Origin: Sphingomonas sp. NFR15
Lineage (GTDB): Bacteria > Pseudomonadota > Alphaproteobacteria > Sphingomonadales > Sphingomonadaceae
DNA: 64,000 nucleotides
Assembly: GCF_900103265.1 (NCBI RefSeq)
Contig: NZ_FMWX01000002.1
Span: 372,001 to 436,000, forward strand
Direction: 5' to 3'
Positions 39,432 through 46,875 of this stretch are shown one piece after another. The notes beneath the pieces are model-generated. The model did not search any database. It saw only the letters and a program-made list of their open reading frames with translations, and had not been told where the DNA came from. Both the position numbers and the translations under genes were made by a program. Every line of letters starts with the position of its first letter. The stretch's first letter is position 1.

Positions 39432-40576
39432 GCGACAAGGGCGAAGGCCCGGCTTTCTGCCACGCCTGCGGCCAGCCGCTGGCCTCCGCCGACGCCTATC
39501 TGCTCAGCGATGCCATCGCGGATTACATGCTCGAGCACGGCGACCTTCAGGATTCGGCCGTCAGTATCCGCGCGCGCCTGAAGCACGTCCTCGATTTCCT
39601 CGATGCCGAGGAGGCGCGCGCCGGCGGCGTGTTCGGGATCGAGACGAGCTGCGCCGCCGCCTGCGGCAACGTGTTCGTCACCGCGTTCCGCGCCTGGTCG
39701 AAGGAGCAGCCGGTGGTGTGGCGCAACAAGGCCGGCGATGTCACCGCCTCGCGCCCGCGTTCGGGCGCCACCACCGAAGAATCGGTGCTGCAGGTGGCGG
39801 CCGCCCTCAACCATGCCGTCAACGCCGATCCGCCCCGCTCGGAGAAGCGTCCGGTCTATCGCCCGCTGCCACGCAAGCAGGTCTCCCGCCCGCGCCGGCA
39901 CCGCGTCGAGGTGCCGGTGATCGCCGACATGCTGGCTTACGCGGCCGAGGCGAGCAAGAAGCGCGCCTCGCTGCACGCCTTCATCGTGGCGTCGCTCTGC
40001 ACACTCGCCCGCCCCGACTCGGTGGTGGACATCTGCGTCGCCCCCGAGCGCGAGCAATGGCATTCGGGCGCCCCGACGCTCGATCTCAACCCCTTCGGCC
40101 GGCGCCAGACCAACAAATATCGGCCCGTCATCCCGGTCCTGCCGCAACTCGAGGAATGGCTCGCCGCCGAGCTGGCCGCCTACCGCAGCCTCGACCCCGC
40201 CGCGCGCAAGGGCGCCGGCTTCCTGGTCAATTATTACGGCAAGCCCGTGCTCAACGTGAAGCGCGCGTGGAACACCATGCTAACCGAGCTGAAGCTGCCC
40301 GAAGGCCGCGAGTGGAAGCCCTACCTGCTCCGCCACAGCCTAGCGACGATCCTGCGCAACCGCGGCGTCGCCAAATGGGATCTCGAAGGCTTCATGGGCC
40401 ACGACGTGACCGGATCGACCGAGGTGTACGCCATCGGCCGATTCGAAACGGTCACCCGCGCCCTGCAAGACATCCTGGGAGAGATCGATCTCCGCGCACC
40501 GGGCACTTTGCGCCGAAACTGCGCCGAAGGCGGTCTATCCGGTCAGTCAGCAAAGGAGCCGAAAATGACCGGATAG
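39236..40576 (+). CDS. int: Tyrosine-family phage integrase
   Basis: A 446-residue recombinase from ATG 39236. It has an N-terminal arm-binding region with a CxxC (FCHAC, about 75-78), a core-binding domain (about 80-200) and a catalytic domain. There TLARPDSVVDI gives box I Arg 259, LLRHSLATILRNRG gives box II Arg 366 (the usual preceding His looks replaced, Y363), MGHD gives His 389 and EVYA gives the nucleophile Tyr 398. It ends 9 bases before attR, typical for tRNA-targeting phages. It catalyses attP x attB exchange in tRNA-Val. Confidence 0.92.
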   Translation: MPAREAPIYRRGKYWLDKLRREDGTPRSSSWYVFWYDPEKRREASLSTGTDDADKAVVQLDRRYLSDKGEGPAFCHACGQPLASADAYLLSDAIADYMLEHGDLQDSAVSIRARLKHVLDFLDAEEARAGGVFGIETSCAAACGNVFVTAFRAWSKEQPVVWRNKAGDVTASRPRSGATTEESVLQVAAALNHAVNADPPRSEKRPVYRPLPRKQVSRPRRHRVEVPVIADMLAYAAEASKKRASLHAFIVASLCTLARPDSVVDICVAPEREQWHSGAPTLDLNPFGRRQTNKYRPVIPVLPQLEEWLAAELAAYRSLDPAARKGAGFLVNYYGKPVLNVKRAWNTMLTELKLPEGREWKPYLLRHSLATILRNRGVAKWDLEGFMGHDVTGSTEVYAIGRFETVTRALQDILGEIDLRAPGTLRRNCAEGGLSGQSAKEPKMTG

Positions 40577-40584
40577 AGCCAAAA

Positions 40585-40633
40585 AATGGTGGGCGTGGCA
40601 AGGATTGAACTTGCGACCCCTGCGATGTCAACA
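40585..40633. repeat. attR, 49-bp copy within tRNA-Val
   Basis: Identical to 1022-1070. The repeat covers the tRNA 3' half so that integration keeps a working gene at this end. Confidence 0.93.
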
Positions 40634-40661
40634 CAGTGCTCTACCACTGAGCTACACGCCC
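40587..40661 (-). tRNA. tRNA-Val(GAC)
   Basis: A 75-nt gene on the minus strand with acceptor GGGCGTG/CACGCCC, D-arm TAGCTCAGTGGTAGAGCA, anticodon loop TTGACAT (GAC, valine), TTCAATC T-loop and encoded CCA. The 5' half and promoter are host sequence; the 3' half is shared with the phage attachment core. Confidence 0.95.
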
Positions 40662-40744
40662 ACGCGCTTGGCCCGTGAGCCTTGCGAGCCGCGCCCAATA
40701 ACGGGGGTTTGCCCCGCACGCAAGCGCGGTTTGTCAGAAAAAAA

Positions 40745-41119
40745 TCAGCCGCCGCTCACGCGCTCCATCTCGAACATGCGATCCACCTCCAGCACGAGCT
40801 CGCGCAGATGGAAGGGTTTGGAGAGCACGCGCGCGCGCGGGATCGTGTTGCCGGCCTTCAGCGTGACCGCGGCGAAGCCGGTGATGAACATCACGCGCAG
40901 ATCGGGCGCTATCTCCCCGGCATGTTGCGCCAGCTCGATGCCGTCCATCTCGGGCATGACGATATCGGTCAGCAGCAGGTCGAAATGTTCGGTCTTCAGC
41001 AGCGGGATCGCCGCCGTACCGCGATCGACCGCGCTCACCGCATAGCCCGAGCGCTCCAGCGCGCGCGTGAGGTACTCGCGCATCACGCGATCGTCCTCCG
41101 CCAACAAAATCCGTATCAT
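40745..41119 (-). CDS. cpdR: CpdR-like single-domain response regulator
   Basis: A 124-residue receiver domain from ATG 41119, with acidic pocket E8/D9/D10, phospho-acceptor D52 (LLTDIVMPEMDG), T80 and K101. The sequence REYLTRALERSGYAVSAVDRGTAAIPLL and MFITGFAAVTL are near identical to alphaproteobacterial CpdR. In Caulobacter, unphosphorylated CpdR brings ClpXP to its substrates during the cell cycle, and CckA-ChpT controls its phosphorylation. Monocistronic, divergent from the amidohydrolase. Confidence 0.85.
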   Translation of the reverse strand: MIRILLAEDDRVMREYLTRALERSGYAVSAVDRGTAAIPLLKTEHFDLLLTDIVMPEMDGIELAQHAGEIAPDLRVMFITGFAAVTLKAGNTIPRARVLSKPFHLRELVLEVDRMFEMERVSGG

Positions 41120-41226
41120 CGCGTTCCGCCCAAGCCTTCGAGCGGCGTCTATGCGCAAAGCCCTTAACATTTTCCAGCCGCCATCCCGTGATTGCGGTGG
41201 CCCGTGGCGGGGCGTAGGCTCGCGCC

Positions 41227-42078
41227 ATGGCGCAGCCACTTCCGTCCTTCGATCTGTATGACGCGGACGCTCCGGCCAGCCCGGTCGTGCTTTCGGTGCC
41301 GCACGCCGGGCGCGACTATCCGCTGACGATGCGCGCGGCGCTGCGGGTCCCGCCGGCGACGCTCGTCGCGCTCGAGGATCGCCATGCCGATACGCTCGCG
41401 CTGGGCGCGCGTGGCGACGAGGCGATGATCGTGCAGCGCCGCGCGCGCGCCTGGATCGACCTCAACCGCAGCGAGCAGGAGCGCGATCCCGCCATCGACA
41501 CCGGCGTGTCGTTGAAGTCGCTGCCGGCGGCGACCGCGAAGCTGCGCGGCGGCCTGGGGCTGATCCCGCGCCGCACCGCCAGCACCGGCGACATCTGGCG
41601 GCGCAAGCTCGACGGCGAGGAAGTGACCGCGCGAATCGTGCGGGATTACCGCCCCTATCACGCCGCGCTGCGCGGGCTGCTGGCGGCCGCGCGGGAGCGC
41701 TTCGGCGTGGCGGTGCTGCTCGACGTGCATTCGATGCCCTCGCTCGGGGCGGGACAGGCGCGCCTCGTGATCGGTGACCGCTTCGGTCGCGCCGCGCCGT
41801 CGCGGATGATCGCGCGGATCGAGGCCGAGGCCACCGCCGCCGGCGTGCCGGTGGCGCTCAACGTGCCCTATGCGGGCGGGCACATCATCGACACCCATGC
41901 CGACCCGGCGCGCCACATCTTCGCGGTGCAACTGGAGTTCGATCGCGCGCTGTACCTCGACGGCGCGCTCGACCGGCCCGGTGACGGCCTGATCGCGACC
42001 ACCGCCTTGCTCCGACGGATCATCACGGCGGTGGCGGACGAAGCGCTTCCGGGCCCCGCCGCGATCGCGGCGGAATAG
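41227..42078 (+). CDS. N-formylglutamate amidohydrolase
   Basis: Hydrolyses N-formyl-L-glutamate to formate and glutamate, the last step of one histidine-degradation route, or acts on related N-formyl amides. It is 283 residues. VVLSVPHAGRDYP near the N-terminus supplies the metal-binding His. RAWIDLNRSEQERDP, VLLDVHSMPS and TPYAGGHIIDTHADPARHIFAVQLEF-like segments follow the FGase family. No other hut genes are adjacent, so the precise substrate is uncertain. Confidence 0.88.
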   Translation: MAQPLPSFDLYDADAPASPVVLSVPHAGRDYPLTMRAALRVPPATLVALEDRHADTLALGARGDEAMIVQRRARAWIDLNRSEQERDPAIDTGVSLKSLPAATAKLRGGLGLIPRRTASTGDIWRRKLDGEEVTARIVRDYRPYHAALRGLLAAARERFGVAVLLDVHSMPSLGAGQARLVIGDRFGRAAPSRMIARIEAEATAAGVPVALNVPYAGGHIIDTHADPARHIFAVQLEFDRALYLDGALDRPGDGLIATTALLRRIITAVADEALPGPAAIAAE

Positions 42079-42125
42079 CCTCCCCGGCCCGCTCCCGACC
42101 CCACCAATCTCCAGCGTCGGAATAC

Positions 42126-42229
42126 AAAAAAACCACCGCGTGCCGAGCACGCGGTGGCCAAGGTTCAGGGAGGAGATACGCTGAAAGCGTATCGCATGGC
42201 CTCGCGAAAGGGGGGACACGAAGCCACGC
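42126..42229 (-). ncRNA. Candidate trans-acting small RNA
   Basis: On the minus strand a near-consensus promoter (TTGAAG at 42264-42259, 17-base spacer, TATATT at 42241-42236) would start RNA near 42229. The transcript then shows a 7-bp hairpin (42187-42193 with 42175-42181), an unpaired CTCCTCCC stretch, and an intrinsic terminator. The terminator has a perfect 10-bp stem (42148-42157 with 42133-42142) followed by seven T. Length is about 104 nt. An exposed CUCCUCCC resembles the anti-Shine-Dalgarno loops of known alphaproteobacterial sRNAs. No ORF fits. Confidence 0.65.
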
Positions 42230-42235
42230 AACCGC

Positions 42236-42264
42236 AATATAGGCAGGGGGTATGGGGCCTTCAA
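42236..42264 (-). promoter_or_regulatory. Sigma70-type promoter of the candidate sRNA
   Basis: -35 TTGAAG and -10 TATATT separated by 17 bases, in an otherwise GC-rich gap; it points to the sRNA candidate and away from sapC. Confidence 0.65.
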
Positions 42265-42397
42265 GGCCAAAAAATCACATTGCGACGAACCCGCCGAAAT
42301 GGCGGAAGTCTTACGCTTTTGTGACATTACCCCGTCCGATCGACGCGCGTGCGGCTATGATGCAGCGCCGCGTGACGCACGATCATCCACCAAAGGA

Positions 42398-42426
42398 AAT
42401 GGGCTCCCGCGCGAGCGGAAGCCCAT
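42398..42426 (-). terminator. Hairpin downstream of sapC
   Basis: AATGGGCT pairs with AGCCCATT, with extra GC pairs inside. It lies 48 bases after the sapC stop. The T-run on the minus strand is weak. Confidence 0.5.
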
Positions 42427-42473
42427 TGTCGAAGCCGGTAGGCACGGTGGGGCGAAACCCGCCCCGCCCCTGC

Positions 42474-43250
42474 TCAGTTCGGGAATTGCGGCAGCGGCAC
42501 CTTGCCCAGACGGTTCTGGCGATCGAACACCTGCGGCATCAATTGCAGCGAGAACAGGTGCGCATAGAGCAGCGGCAACATGCCGTTCTTCTGGATCTTG
42601 CGAAGCTGGTCGCCGCGCAGCTCGTTAAGCTTCTCCTCGTTCACCATCTGGAAGCCGCGATACACGAACGGCTGCGGCGCGCCTTCGGGCTGGATCGAAA
42701 TCTCGCCTTCCATCAACAGCCCCAATTCGCGCAGTTCGCGCATGAAATTGCCGGTGCGGGCGCCGGCCTCTTCGAACATCTCGTTGAACTGGAGGATGTT
42801 CTGGACGATCTCGGTCGGCTTGCCGTCTTCGAACAGCGGCTCGCCCTCGTCGAACGCGCCGATCACGTCGGCGGTCGAATCGAAGCACAGCGATAGTTCC
42901 TGCGCGTCCGGGGTCAGCTTGGCGAGCATGAACGGATAGCGGCGGACATAGGCCGGGACGTACACCGACGGATCGGTCAGCTTGCCTTCCTCGTCGATGA
43001 AGACGTTGACGCCTTCGTTCAGGCCCATCAGCGCGATCGGCACCGCATCGTCGCCCGCGGTGAAGACAATCGGCATGCTGCGCTGGACGTGGATGAACTC
43101 GTCGACCGTCACGGGAATCGCATGCTGGTTGACGAGGAACGGTGCGCGATCGATCTGGCGCAGCTTGAACGCGGCGTGCGCTCCGCTCGAAAGCGGTTCG
43201 AGCGCGTTGTAGAACAAGGGAAGCGAGGCTTGTTGCGGCGCGCTGGCCAT
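42474..43250 (-). CDS. SapC-family protein
   Basis: A 258-residue member of the SapC family, first noted beside S-layer genes in Campylobacter but widespread in sphingomonads without an S-layer. LPLFYNALEPLSSGAHAAFKL at the N-terminus, FIHVQRSMPIVFTAGDDAVPIALMGL in the middle and RGFQMVNEEKLNELRGDQLRKIQKNGMLPLLYAHLFSLQ near the end are characteristic. Its biochemical role is unknown. Single gene with hairpin behind it. Confidence 0.88.
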   Translation of the reverse strand: MASAPQQASLPLFYNALEPLSSGAHAAFKLRQIDRAPFLVNQHAIPVTVDEFIHVQRSMPIVFTAGDDAVPIALMGLNEGVNVFIDEEGKLTDPSVYVPAYVRRYPFMLAKLTPDAQELSLCFDSTADVIGAFDEGEPLFEDGKPTEIVQNILQFNEMFEEAGARTGNFMRELRELGLLMEGEISIQPEGAPQPFVYRGFQMVNEEKLNELRGDQLRKIQKNGMLPLLYAHLFSLQLMPQVFDRQNRLGKVPLPQFPN

Positions 43251-43312
43251 ACGTCATCTCCAAAGGGTCGTGTAAGCGGGCCGCTAGCGAGCGCGCCGAT
43301 TGGCGCTGGCCT

Positions 43313-44761
43313 CTATGGCGCGCGCGGGATCGGCGCAAGCGTGACGAGCTTGCCGGGGTTCATAATCCCGTGCGGATCGAGCGCGCCCTTGATCGCGCGG
43401 AGCGTCGCGAGCCGCGCCGGTGGCGACAGCCGCTCGAGTTCGCGGAGCTTCATCTGGCCGATGCCATGTTCGGCCGAGATCGAGCCGCCGGACGCGACGA
43501 CCAGATCGTTGACGAAGCGCGTGATGCCCGGTGCGTCCTCGGCATACCATCGCGCGGGATCGGCGCCGGCGGGCGCGCGGACGTGAAAATGGACGTTGCC
43601 GTCCCCGAGATGCCCGAACGCCGTGGCGTGGACGCCGGGGAAGCGTGCCTCGCACGCCGCCGCCGCTTCGATCATGAAGCGCGGCATGTCCGCTACCGGG
43701 ACCGATATGTCGTGCTGCACCGCCGGGCCGCTGGCGCGCTCGGCCTCGGACAGAGAATCGCGAATTCGCCAGAGCGCTTCCGCCTGCGCCTCACTCGCCG
43801 CGATCACCGCGTCGGCCACCTGGCCGTCGGCGATGGCGGGGGCGAGCAGCCGTTCGAGCAGCGCGGCGGGGGCCTCCTCCTGCGGCTCGCTCGCGGTCGC
43901 CTCGATCAGCACGTGCCAGCGATGCGTGCCCGCGAGCGGCGCGCGCGTGCCCGGAACATGATCGAGCACGAGCCGGAGCGAATCGCCGGGGATGATCTCG
44001 AAACCCTCGATCGCGTGGGTCGCTGCTTCCAGGCGGCGCAGCAGCGCTAGCGCGTCGGCGGGATCGGCGAGTGCGGCCCACGCCACCGCGCGCCCGGCGA
44101 CCGCCGGCGCCAGCCGCAACGTCACGGCCGTGACGACGCCTAGCGTCCCCTCCGCCCCGATCAGCAACTGGTTGAGGTCATAGCCGCGATTGTCTTTCTT
44201 CAGCGCCGCCAGTCCGTCATGAACGCTGCCGTCGGGCAGCACCGCCTCGACGCCGGCGACGAGTCCGCGCATCGTCCCGAACCGCAGCACCTGCGTGCCG
44301 CCGGCATTGGTGGAGGTCAGGCCGCCGATCGTCGCGCTGCCGCGTGCGCCGAGCGTCAGCGGGAAGCGCCGGCCCCGCTCCGCCACCGCCCTATGCAGAT
44401 CCGCGAGGATCACGCCGGCCTCGGCGACCGCGAGATTGTCCGCCGCCGAAATCTCGCGGATGCGGTTCATCCGCCGCAGCGACAGGATCAGCGCCGATCC
44501 ATCGGCGGGCGGGGTCGCGCCGCCCACCATCGAAGTGTTGCCACCCTGCGGCACGATCGGCACACCGCCCGCATGCGCCAGCGCCAGCACCGTCACGACG
44601 CCCGCGAGCGTGTCCGGCGCGAGGATCGCGGGCGCATGGCCGTGGTAGCGCCCGCGCCAGTCGGCCTCCCACGGGGCGATGTCGTGCCGATCGGTGACGA
44701 CCGCCTTTTCGCCGAGCGCCGAACGAACCGCATCGACGAGCGCGGACTGTGCTGTATTCAT
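43313..44761 (-). CDS. FAD-linked 2-hydroxyacid dehydrogenase (GlcD/Dld family)
   Basis: Oxidises a D-2-hydroxyacid, probably D-lactate or D-2-hydroxyglutarate, passing electrons to a quinone or flavoprotein. The 482-residue protein starts at ATG 44761. The N-terminal PCMH FAD domain has PIVPQGGNTSMVGGATP and LGARGSATIGGLTSTNAGGTQVLRFG. The C-terminal FAD-oxidase domain has FGHLGDGNVHFHVRAP and SISAEHGIGQMK. A soluble single-subunit layout, no membrane segments. Confidence 0.88.
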   Translation of the reverse strand: MNTAQSALVDAVRSALGEKAVVTDRHDIAPWEADWRGRYHGHAPAILAPDTLAGVVTVLALAHAGGVPIVPQGGNTSMVGGATPPADGSALILSLRRMNRIREISAADNLAVAEAGVILADLHRAVAERGRRFPLTLGARGSATIGGLTSTNAGGTQVLRFGTMRGLVAGVEAVLPDGSVHDGLAALKKDNRGYDLNQLLIGAEGTLGVVTAVTLRLAPAVAGRAVAWAALADPADALALLRRLEAATHAIEGFEIIPGDSLRLVLDHVPGTRAPLAGTHRWHVLIEATASEPQEEAPAALLERLLAPAIADGQVADAVIAASEAQAEALWRIRDSLSEAERASGPAVQHDISVPVADMPRFMIEAAAACEARFPGVHATAFGHLGDGNVHFHVRAPAGADPARWYAEDAPGITRFVNDLVVASGGSISAEHGIGQMKLRELERLSPPARLATLRAIKGALDPHGIMNPGKLVTLAPIPRAP

Positions 44762-44868
44762 GGAACCCGCGCCTATCACGCGCGTGTTACGCCCTGCAAT
44801 CGCACGGCCAAGTCCCGCCGTGCGAATTCATCATCTGTTCAAGCGTCGCGGTTAACCCGAAGAGGTCC

Positions 44869-45333
44869 ATGTCGAATCCGGTCGCTACCCTCCTCGCGCT
44901 GCTGGCGCTCGCCCCTGCCGCAGCGGCGGATCGGCCGCGTGACGCGCCGATCGAGCGGATCGAAATGGCGCAGCTCACCTTCCATTCGCGCATCGTCATT
45001 CGCATCCCGCGCATGACCGATCCGCACGGAAGCCGCGAGCGGCCCGATCGGCCGGTGCGGCTGGAGGAGAAGCGCGGGCCGAAATGCGTGCCGCTGACCA
45101 CGCTCGACCGCGCGGTCATCACCGGAAGCGACAGCATCGACCTGCTGCTCGAAACGGGCGAGCGCATCCGCGCGCGCTTCGACGACGATTGCCCGGCGCT
45201 CGACTTCTACCCCGACCTCTATCTGCGGTTGCCCGACGACGGCCTGCTGTGCGCCGGACGTGACGCGATTCGCTCACGATCGGGCGGGGTATGCCCGATC
45301 GAGACCTTCCGACGGCTCGTGGAACGGCGTTAA
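44869..45333 (+). CDS. Exported hypothetical protein
   Basis: A 154-residue protein from ATG 44869 with GAAGAGG upstream. Residues 1-20 form a signal peptide (PVATLLALLALAPAAAA). The mature part is acidic/basic mixed with three cysteines (KCVPL, DDCPAL, LLCAG and VCPIE: four in all), probably two disulfides in the periplasm. No family recognised. Confidence 0.65.
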   Translation: MSNPVATLLALLALAPAAAADRPRDAPIERIEMAQLTFHSRIVIRIPRMTDPHGSRERPDRPVRLEEKRGPKCVPLTTLDRAVITGSDSIDLLLETGERIRARFDDDCPALDFYPDLYLRLPDDGLLCAGRDAIRSRSGGVCPIETFRRLVERR

Positions 45334-45430
45334 CCTCCCCTTTTTCTTGACATTCGCGCGGCAATCCGCAAGCGCTAGGCGGGCCTGTAGGCGCTATCGC
45401 CCCGCGGCGCGTTAATAATCCGGAACCTTC

Positions 45431-46816
45431 ATGACCTTTGCCGATCTCGGCCTTTCCGACGAACTTCTCGCAGCCGTGACCGAGGCCGGCTATACCGAGC
45501 CGACTCCGATCCAGGCCAATGCGATCCCGAGCGTGCTGATGATGCGCGACATCATCGGCATCGCCCAGACCGGCACCGGCAAGACCGCGTCGTTCGTGCT
45601 GCCGATGATCGACATTCTCGCCCACGGCCGCAGCCGCGCGCGCATGCCGCGCTCGCTGATCCTCGAACCGACGCGCGAATTGGCGGCGCAGGTTGCCGAG
45701 AATTTCGAGAAGTACGGCAAATATCACAAGCTCTCGATGGCGCTGCTGATCGGCGGCGTCTCGATGGGCGATCAGATGGCCGCGCTCGAAAAGGGCGTCG
45801 ATGTGCTGATCGCGACGCCGGGCCGGCTGATGGACCTGTTCGGGCGCGGCAAGATCCTGCTCACCGGCTGCTCGCTGCTGGTGATCGACGAGGCAGACCG
45901 GATGCTCGACATGGGGTTCATCCCCGATATCGAGGAGATCTGCACCAAGCTGCCGCCGCAGCGCCAGACCTTGCTGTTCTCGGCGACGATGCCGCCGGTC
46001 ATCAAGAAGCTCGCGGACAAATTCCTCAGCAATCCCAAAACGATAGAGGTCGCGCGCCCGGCCACGGCGAACACCAACATCAAACAGTGGCTCGTCCCCG
46101 TCACCGCCTCCAAGAAGCGCGAAAAGCTCGAGGAACTGCTGAACGCGGTGGACGTGAAGACCGCCATCATCTTCTCGAACCGCAAGACCACTGTGCGCGA
46201 CCTTAACAAGCTTTTGCAGCGCGCCGGCTTCCGCTCCTCCGAAATCCACGGCGACATGGAACAGGCGCAGCGCATCGCCGAACTCGAACGCTTCAAGAAA
46301 GGCGACGTCAACATCCTCGTCGCCTCCGACGTCGCCGCGCGCGGACTCGACATCAAGGGCGTCAGCCACGTCTTCAACTATGATGCGCCGTGGCATCCCG
46401 ACGATTACGTCCACCGCATCGGCCGCACCGGCCGCGCTGGCGCGACCGGCGTCGCCTTCACCTTCGCGACCGCCGACGATGCCGAGAATATCGAGAATAT
46501 CGAGAAGCTCACCGGCATGAAGATCGAGCGCTTCGAAGGCGCGATCGACGAAGCCCATGCCGAAGGCGAAGGCCCGCGCAAGCGCACGCGCGGGAAGAAA
46601 AAGGCCGAGCCGAAGGCCCCCGCCGCGAAGAGCGAACCGGTTGCCGAACCCGTCCGCGAAGCGCGCCCCCCGCGCGAAGACCGCGCGCCCCGCGACACGC
46701 GCCCGCCGCGCGACGATCGCGCCCCGCGCCGGGATCGCCGTGAGCCGGATGACGGCCCCGACGACGGCTGGAACGGTCCGATGCCAGACTTCCTGATGGC
46801 GCGTATCCCGCTCTGA
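45431..46816 (+). CDS. DEAD-box RNA helicase, RhlE-like
   Basis: ATP-dependent RNA unwinding in ribosome assembly or RNA decay. The 461-residue protein carries Q motif YTEPTPIQANAIP, motif I AQTGTGKT, Ia PTRELAAQ, II DEAD (VIDEADRML), III SAT, V ARGLDI and VI HRIGRTGRAG. The C-terminal ~80 residues are Arg/Asp/Pro-rich repeats (RAPRDTRPPRDDRAPRRDR), a basic RNA-binding tail. RNase E is encoded 6 kb away and such helicases can join it, though that link is only general knowledge. Confidence 0.92.
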   Translation: MTFADLGLSDELLAAVTEAGYTEPTPIQANAIPSVLMMRDIIGIAQTGTGKTASFVLPMIDILAHGRSRARMPRSLILEPTRELAAQVAENFEKYGKYHKLSMALLIGGVSMGDQMAALEKGVDVLIATPGRLMDLFGRGKILLTGCSLLVIDEADRMLDMGFIPDIEEICTKLPPQRQTLLFSATMPPVIKKLADKFLSNPKTIEVARPATANTNIKQWLVPVTASKKREKLEELLNAVDVKTAIIFSNRKTTVRDLNKLLQRAGFRSSEIHGDMEQAQRIAELERFKKGDVNILVASDVAARGLDIKGVSHVFNYDAPWHPDDYVHRIGRTGRAGATGVAFTFATADDAENIENIEKLTGMKIERFEGAIDEAHAEGEGPRKRTRGKKKAEPKAPAAKSEPVAEPVREARPPREDRAPRDTRPPRDDRAPRRDRREPDDGPDDGWNGPMPDFLMARIPL

Positions 46817-46875
46817 TCCCATTGGCAGCGCGCGCCGATCCCGGCTAGGCTCCCGGAAAACGGGAGGAAGTTCGG

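Larger units (their letters stand above)
1022..40633. mobile_element. P2-like prophage integrated at tRNA-Val
   Basis: Bounded by the 49-bp direct repeats. It has an integrase next to attR, a CI/Cro-like switch, an Ogr-like activator, lysis genes and a full set of P2-type head and contractile-tail genes (Q, P, O, N, M, L, X, R, S, J, I, H, V, W, FI, FII, E/E', T, U, D). All core morphogenesis genes are uninterrupted, so the particle-forming part looks complete. No gpA-type rolling-circle initiator was recognised. Three cargo blocks with AT-richer sequence are inserted at transcription-unit boundaries. Confidence 0.95.
42079..42473. other. Intergenic region carrying a candidate sRNA
   Basis: Between the amidohydrolase and sapC stops (convergent genes). 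It holds the sRNA candidate at 42126-42229 and the sapC-side hairpin at 42398-42426. No protein gene is supported; the open frames at 42252-42896 are shadows of sapC. Confidence 0.6.
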
